From NCBI RefSeq assembly GCF_001274935.1, contig NZ_LILC01000037.1, forward strand, positions 124,001 to 188,000: a stretch of 64,000 nucleotides of DNA. The letters run 5' to 3'. The position numbers and the translations under genes were made by a program. The notes beneath the pieces are model-generated. The model worked only from the letters and a program-made list of their open reading frames with translations, did no database searches and was not told where the DNA came from. Below, one piece after another: positions 60,275 through 64,000 of this stretch (position 1 is the stretch's first letter; each line of letters starts with the position of its first letter). This stretch comes from Priestia koreensis. GTDB taxonomy: Bacteria; Bacillota; Bacilli; Bacillales; Bacillaceae_H.

Positions 60275-60303
60275 ATTATACGCTCCTGCCATCTCTTTCT
60301 AAA
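60275..60303 (-). promoter_or_regulatory. Sigma-A promoter of the LXG toxin operon
   Basis: TATAAT (60275-60280 complement) and TTTAGA (60298-60303 complement) are separated by 17 bases, a good sigma-A promoter, 67 bases upstream of the LXG start codon. The leader is short, and no operator was noticed. Confidence 0.65.
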
Positions 60304-60394
60304 TAGGTCGTTTTCTTTAGGTCTTTGTGTGGGATTTCGGTTACAAACTACTTATTTTGCACCTCACTAACCTAGTACATACTATGAGACTAAA

Positions 60395-60427
60395 CAAAAA
60401 AAGAAGTGGATGTTGTAATCCACTTCT
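60395..60427 (-). terminator. Second minus-strand terminator after the S-layer gene
   Basis: AGAAGTGGAT (60402-60411) pairs perfectly with ATCCACTTCT (60418-60427), followed by seven T residues on the minus strand. It lies about 270 bases past the S-layer stop and upstream of the LXG promoter, so it protects the toxin operon from read-through. Bases 60428-60595 hold no gene or clear promoter. Confidence 0.8.
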
Positions 60428-60595
60428 CTGCAAACACTGATAGTTGCTTACTATATTTCTAAGAAACAAAGAATAATTCACTTCTACTTTGAAACCATAT
60501 AACAATTATTTAACAAAAATTCATTTCTGATAATTTCTTACGTTAATTCTATACCGAACTATTTGTATAATCTACTTTTATCTAAAATACATTAC

Positions 60596-60651
60596 AAAAA
60601 AACCTTCCAGGCAAAAAGAATTTCAATTGAAATTCTTTTTGCCCTAGAAGG
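60596..60651 (-). terminator. Strong terminator of the S-layer gene
   Basis: A stem of about 22 base pairs with one mismatch (CCTTC...GAATTTC 60603-60624 paired with GAAATTC...GAAGG 60629-60651), loop AATT, followed by seven T residues on the minus strand. The unusual length fits a very highly expressed message. Confidence 0.93.
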
Positions 60652-60697
60652 AATTTATTAAAACTTTATGCTACGTATGTTTAATTTGGTTTCTAAA

Positions 60698-63640
60698 TTA
60701 AGGAGTTACTACAACTGGTGTAGTATCTACTTCAGAAGTACTAGCAACCACAGAACCAACTTTTAATTTGTTGCCTGCAACGTCTTTTACATTGATTACA
60801 GCATTGCTTGGCCCTTCAGGAACTACGCTGATAGTAGAATTTTGAGCAATATTTACATCGTCAGCCAAAGTTACATAGACAAACTTAGCATTTGTAGAAT
60901 CTTTTGCAAGATTGCTAATAGTAGCTGTGTTACCATTAACTACTACTTTAAAGTCTGCAATAGTTGCAGCGTCACTAGTTATTGCATCAAGATTTTCACT
61001 AAATGTCAGCTTGATTTTTCTAGTAGTAGTGGATGTAGATGTAGCTTTTTCATAGATAGCAGATGTTAATTCAGGTGAAACATTGTCTGTAAATGTTAAC
61101 AACTTTTCAACAGGTGCTTTTGTTTGAGCATTCACTACAACACGACTACCTACTGCATTTTTAACGTTAGTACTAATAGTTAATTTTGCATCTTGTGTTT
61201 TGCTATAAGTTCCAGTAGGTAAAGTAATTACTACTATCTGTTTTCCGCCTACAAAATCTATAGTCGTTCCACTTGGAAGAGCAACACCATCAATTTTATA
61301 GTTAGTTAAATCTTTAGCACTTGAATCCATGTTTTCACCATAATTGATAGTGATTTTTCCGTCTAAAGCTACAGTATTAGTCGTAATAATTGCTGCTGTT
61401 TTTTCAACAACAGGTGTTGAATTACTAGTTGATACAACGCTTGTAAGGAAAGCTGTATTAACGTTAGTGTTTACAGAATAAGAACCTGCTGCAGTATCTT
61501 TTGCAAATTTTACAGCTCCTGCTTTAAATTCTACAGAATAAGGCTCATTTGCAACAGAATAAGAAGGTGTAGAAGTAGCTAAGTTTATGTGTAAGATGGA
61601 TTTATTAGTACCATCTACACTTACGCTTGCTCCATTTAACACTACGCCATCTTTGTCTCGAACAATGATCTTAGAGTTATCAGTAGCAGTACCATCCAAA
61701 GGTCCATTAAACTTCAGATTTAAAGTTGAACCTGTGATAGAATTTAAGTTTGTATTTGTTACAGCTGGTGTTAAAGTATCTGCTGATAAAGTTACAGAAG
61801 TATCAACAGGTTGCCCTAACAAGTTAGCATTATCTTTATAATTTTTAACATTAACACTTAGAGAAGAAGAAGTTTCACTACCAGCATACAACGGATTCAG
61901 CGCACCGCTGACATCTTCTTTTACAGAAACGATATAAGAATTCAGTACGTTTGGATCTTCTGCAACTTCAACTTGACCTGCTCCAGTACCAACTGGGAAT
62001 GTATAGTTTCCTTTTTTAACTGTAACTGTTGGTGGTACAGATAAAGCTTCGCTGAACACAACGCGGAATGAACGGCTGTTTACAGCTTCAACTTTTGATA
62101 CTACTGGAGCAGTAACGTCAGCTGATACAGTATATTTAGTAGTACTTACAGACGTAACATTAGGGTTTAGAGCTAACACATCAGTCGCATTGTATACTAC
62201 TACTTCGTGATCTCCATTAGAGAAATAATCATTTGTAGCACTAATATCAGCACTTGTTAAAGTGTAAACGCCTGTCACGCTTGAAGCAGTAAAGTTTCCA
62301 GGAACAGTTACTCCATCAACTTTCACTGAGAAACCGCTAGCAGTTGGGGCTACAGGCTCACTGAAAGTTAATTGTACTTTTTTATTAGAACCGCTTCCAG
62401 CTACAACTTTAGCTCCTAAAAGCGTTGGTGCCACATTATCAGAGAATGTTTGTTCATTTCCAATGTATTTGTTAATTTTTTGATAGTCTGTTGTTACTAC
62501 ACCATCACTTACATGAACAGCATATTTATCGGCATTAGCCAGAGGCGTTACTAATTGGAATGTTACACTTCTACCGTCTTCAGATAATGTTCCTTTTTCA
62601 CCTGAAGTACCTACCAATGCAGATGCAACTAATGTTGTACCATTTAGTTTTAGTGTGTAGTTTCCTTCGTTAATTGCAGATGCTTCGTTTACTTCTTTAT
62701 TGAAAGTAACTTTGATTTCTTTTGCGTTGATTGCAGATGCAGATTGCACTTCAGCAACTAAAGGTGCTTTAACAGTTACTTCACGTACTACTGGTTTTGC
62801 TTCATTACCAGCACTGTCTTTAGCAGTATAAGTAATTGTATAAGTACCTGTCACTTTAGTATCGATATTGGTAATTACTTTACCTGCAGCATCTTTAATT
62901 TCAGTTTTTACATCTACTTGTTTATCTTTATTATCCTTAACAGTTACCCCAGCATCAACATATGATGAACCAAAGTCAACCGCTACTTTTGCATCACCTG
63001 TTAAAGTAATTACAGGAGCTTCAGTATCTGGATCTTCTGGTAATCTTTCAACATTGTATAAGAAAATGGCAAATTGGCCACGAGTAATTTCTGACGTTGT
63101 TCCAAACATGTCAGCAGTTGTACCACTAGCTACTTTGTTTGAGTAAAGTGCTAATACAGCATCTGTATAGATACCTGTTGCATCTTTAAATGGATTTTTA
63201 ACATCTGCAACAGCTTTTAAGCCATAAGCTTTTGCTACGATGATTGCCATTTCACCACGAGTGATGTTAGCATCAGGCTTAAATTCAGTAGCAGTTTTAC
63301 CACTAATAATTCCAGCTTCTTTAAGTGGATTAACAGCTTTTGCTACACGATCGTTGATATCTTTGAAGCCAGCGTCTTTAGCTTCTTTTCCATAAACGTC
63401 TAGAGCATTAGCTACCATGATCGCAGCGTCGCCACGTTTAATTTTTAATTGAACACCGAATGTATCTTTATCAATACCGCTAGCAATACCTTTTTCGATA
63501 AGATAGTTTACAGCATCCTTATAGATTCCTGAAGCATCAGTTGCAGCAAATGATGCTAATGGAGCAACAGCACCAGCGACCATAGTAGCAGTAGCAGCAG
63601 TTGCGATAAATTTACGATAAGACTTAGGTTGGTAAGCCAT
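60698..63640 (-). CDS. S-layer protein with three SLH domains
   Basis: The 980-residue protein has a signal peptide (ending about AASFA, residue 32) and three SLH domains (about 35-80, 91-140 and 150-197; motifs KRGDAAIM, TRGEMAII, TRGQFAIF) that should bind pyruvylated wall polymer. After an Ig-like domain with DTEAPVITLTGDAKVAVDFG (about 205-300, HYR/DUF5011 type) come five or six beta-sandwich repeats like Big_5/SbsC modules, each with patterns such as VTFNKEVNEASAINEGNYTL, LTFSEPVAPTAS, VVFSEALSVP and LTFSENLDAITS. It has almost no Cys. The ATG at 63640 follows GGGGAGGA with eight bases. Probably the major surface-array protein; export via SecA2/SlaP is likely but not proven. Confidence 0.93.
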   Translation of the reverse strand: MAYQPKSYRKFIATAATATMVAGAVAPLASFAATDASGIYKDAVNYLIEKGIASGIDKDTFGVQLKIKRGDAAIMVANALDVYGKEAKDAGFKDINDRVAKAVNPLKEAGIISGKTATEFKPDANITRGEMAIIVAKAYGLKAVADVKNPFKDATGIYTDAVLALYSNKVASGTTADMFGTTSEITRGQFAIFLYNVERLPEDPDTEAPVITLTGDAKVAVDFGSSYVDAGVTVKDNKDKQVDVKTEIKDAAGKVITNIDTKVTGTYTITYTAKDSAGNEAKPVVREVTVKAPLVAEVQSASAINAKEIKVTFNKEVNEASAINEGNYTLKLNGTTLVASALVGTSGEKGTLSEDGRSVTFQLVTPLANADKYAVHVSDGVVTTDYQKINKYIGNEQTFSDNVAPTLLGAKVVAGSGSNKKVQLTFSEPVAPTASGFSVKVDGVTVPGNFTASSVTGVYTLTSADISATNDYFSNGDHEVVVYNATDVLALNPNVTSVSTTKYTVSADVTAPVVSKVEAVNSRSFRVVFSEALSVPPTVTVKKGNYTFPVGTGAGQVEVAEDPNVLNSYIVSVKEDVSGALNPLYAGSETSSSLSVNVKNYKDNANLLGQPVDTSVTLSADTLTPAVTNTNLNSITGSTLNLKFNGPLDGTATDNSKIIVRDKDGVVLNGASVSVDGTNKSILHINLATSTPSYSVANEPYSVEFKAGAVKFAKDTAAGSYSVNTNVNTAFLTSVVSTSNSTPVVEKTAAIITTNTVALDGKITINYGENMDSSAKDLTNYKIDGVALPSGTTIDFVGGKQIVVITLPTGTYSKTQDAKLTISTNVKNAVGSRVVVNAQTKAPVEKLLTFTDNVSPELTSAIYEKATSTSTTTRKIKLTFSENLDAITSDAATIADFKVVVNGNTATISNLAKDSTNAKFVYVTLADDVNIAQNSTISVVPEGPSNAVINVKDVAGNKLKVGSVVASTSEVDTTPVVVTP

Positions 63641-63859
63641 GTAATAAATCCTCCCCGTTTTGTACAAAGTTTATTATTATGAATCGAAGGTTGGTCCAAC
63701 GATTGATAACGATGGTTAATTATTGCCTCACACTCTACTTTTTTCTCATACATTTTCCATTTCATTATGTATTAAGAATCATATAAAAGTTTGCCTTAAG
63801 TTACTTATGAACTATTTTGACCAACTATTCAAAAAAGTAGAATAAAAGCTTCGTAGATA

Positions 63860-63887
63860 ATTCTACCAAAAAAGAATAATATTTCAA
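63860..63887 (-). promoter_or_regulatory. S-layer gene promoter with a long leader
   Basis: TTGAAA (63882-63887 complement), 16 bases and TAGAAT (63860-63865 complement) preceded by TGG form an extended -10 sigma-A promoter. The start near 63853 gives a leader of about 213 bases before ATG 63640. Such long leaders are common in stable S-layer messages. The rest of 63641-64000 is AT-rich; further promoters upstream are possible. Confidence 0.6.
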
Positions 63888-64000
63888 CTATTTTTTACAT
63901 TAAAATGCATAAAAAGATGAAATATGTAAAAATATATACTTTTTTACCAAGTAACATTTAACCTTATATGGTAAAAAACAGAAACAAATATGATTATACA

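Noticed and set aside
60428..60595. Small RNA between the two terminators after the S-layer gene
   Set aside because: A terminator is present, but I find no convincing minus-strand promoter between them; a tandem terminator guarding the toxin operon is simpler.

Overview
The window looks like a chromosomal segment of a motile, competence-capable, S-layer-forming member of the Bacillaceae (Bacillus in the broad sense). The evidence is gene order and families. The run degS-degU ... degV-comFA-comFC-yvyF-flgM-flgN-flgK-flgL-yviE, with yvyE, tagV and tagO on the other side of degS, matches the core arrangement of Bacillus subtilis. The secA2-slaP pair and the SLH-domain exoproteins resemble the B. 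cereus group S-layer export system. Base composition is moderate to low GC and start sites carry strong GGAGG-type Shine-Dalgarno sequences. The species cannot be named from this sequence.

Layout. (1) 1-11.4 kb, minus strand: late flagellar genes (yviE partial, flgL, flgK, flgN, flgM behind a sigma-D promoter), yvyF, the DNA-uptake genes comFC and comFA, then a block of 21-bp repeats, degV, and a coupled trio yaaR-ylqH-ylqG with flagellar hook-length and export-switch domains. (2) 11.5-17.1 kb: DegS/DegU two-component system (minus), YvyE and the LCP ligase TagV (plus), TagO (minus), which start and finish wall teichoic acid synthesis and attachment. (3) 17.4-30 kb: the accessory secretion ATPase SecA2 with SlaP, a candidate small RNA, an SLH protein, an L,D-transpeptidase, a large subtilisin-like exoprotease and an SLH-anchored phosphodiester glycosidase. 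This is an envelope-building block. (4) 30-36 kb: a RAYT transposase, a membrane-anchored NagZ, and zinc-ribbon membrane proteins. (5) 36-42.5 kb: a MHYT-PAS-GGDEF-EAL cyclic-di-GMP protein, then an NAD-salvage operon (NrtR-like Nudix regulator, nicotinamidase, NAPRTase, NadD-like adenylyltransferase) behind a promoter that carries a perfect inverted repeat. (6) 42.7-53.6 kb: two ABC exporters, each next to its own two-component system, an orphan HlyD-type adaptor, and several small membrane or secreted proteins. (7) 54-60.3 kb: a lipoprotein/DUF6792/helical-protein operon facing an LXG polymorphic toxin operon. The toxin has an ADP-ribosyltransferase C-terminus and is followed directly by an ADP-ribosylglycohydrolase. 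(8) 60.6-64 kb: a 980-residue SLH S-layer protein with its terminator, promoter and long leader.

How the parts fit. DegS/DegU, FlgM and ComF belong to the motility/competence/exoenzyme decision network. TagO and TagV make and attach wall polymers. SecA2/SlaP would export SLH S-layer proteins such as the one at the far end of the window. The most novel-looking system is the LXG-ADP-ribosyltransferase/ADP-ribosylglycohydrolase pair: an export-linked NAD-dependent toxin whose likely immunity protein would reverse the modification rather than block the enzyme.
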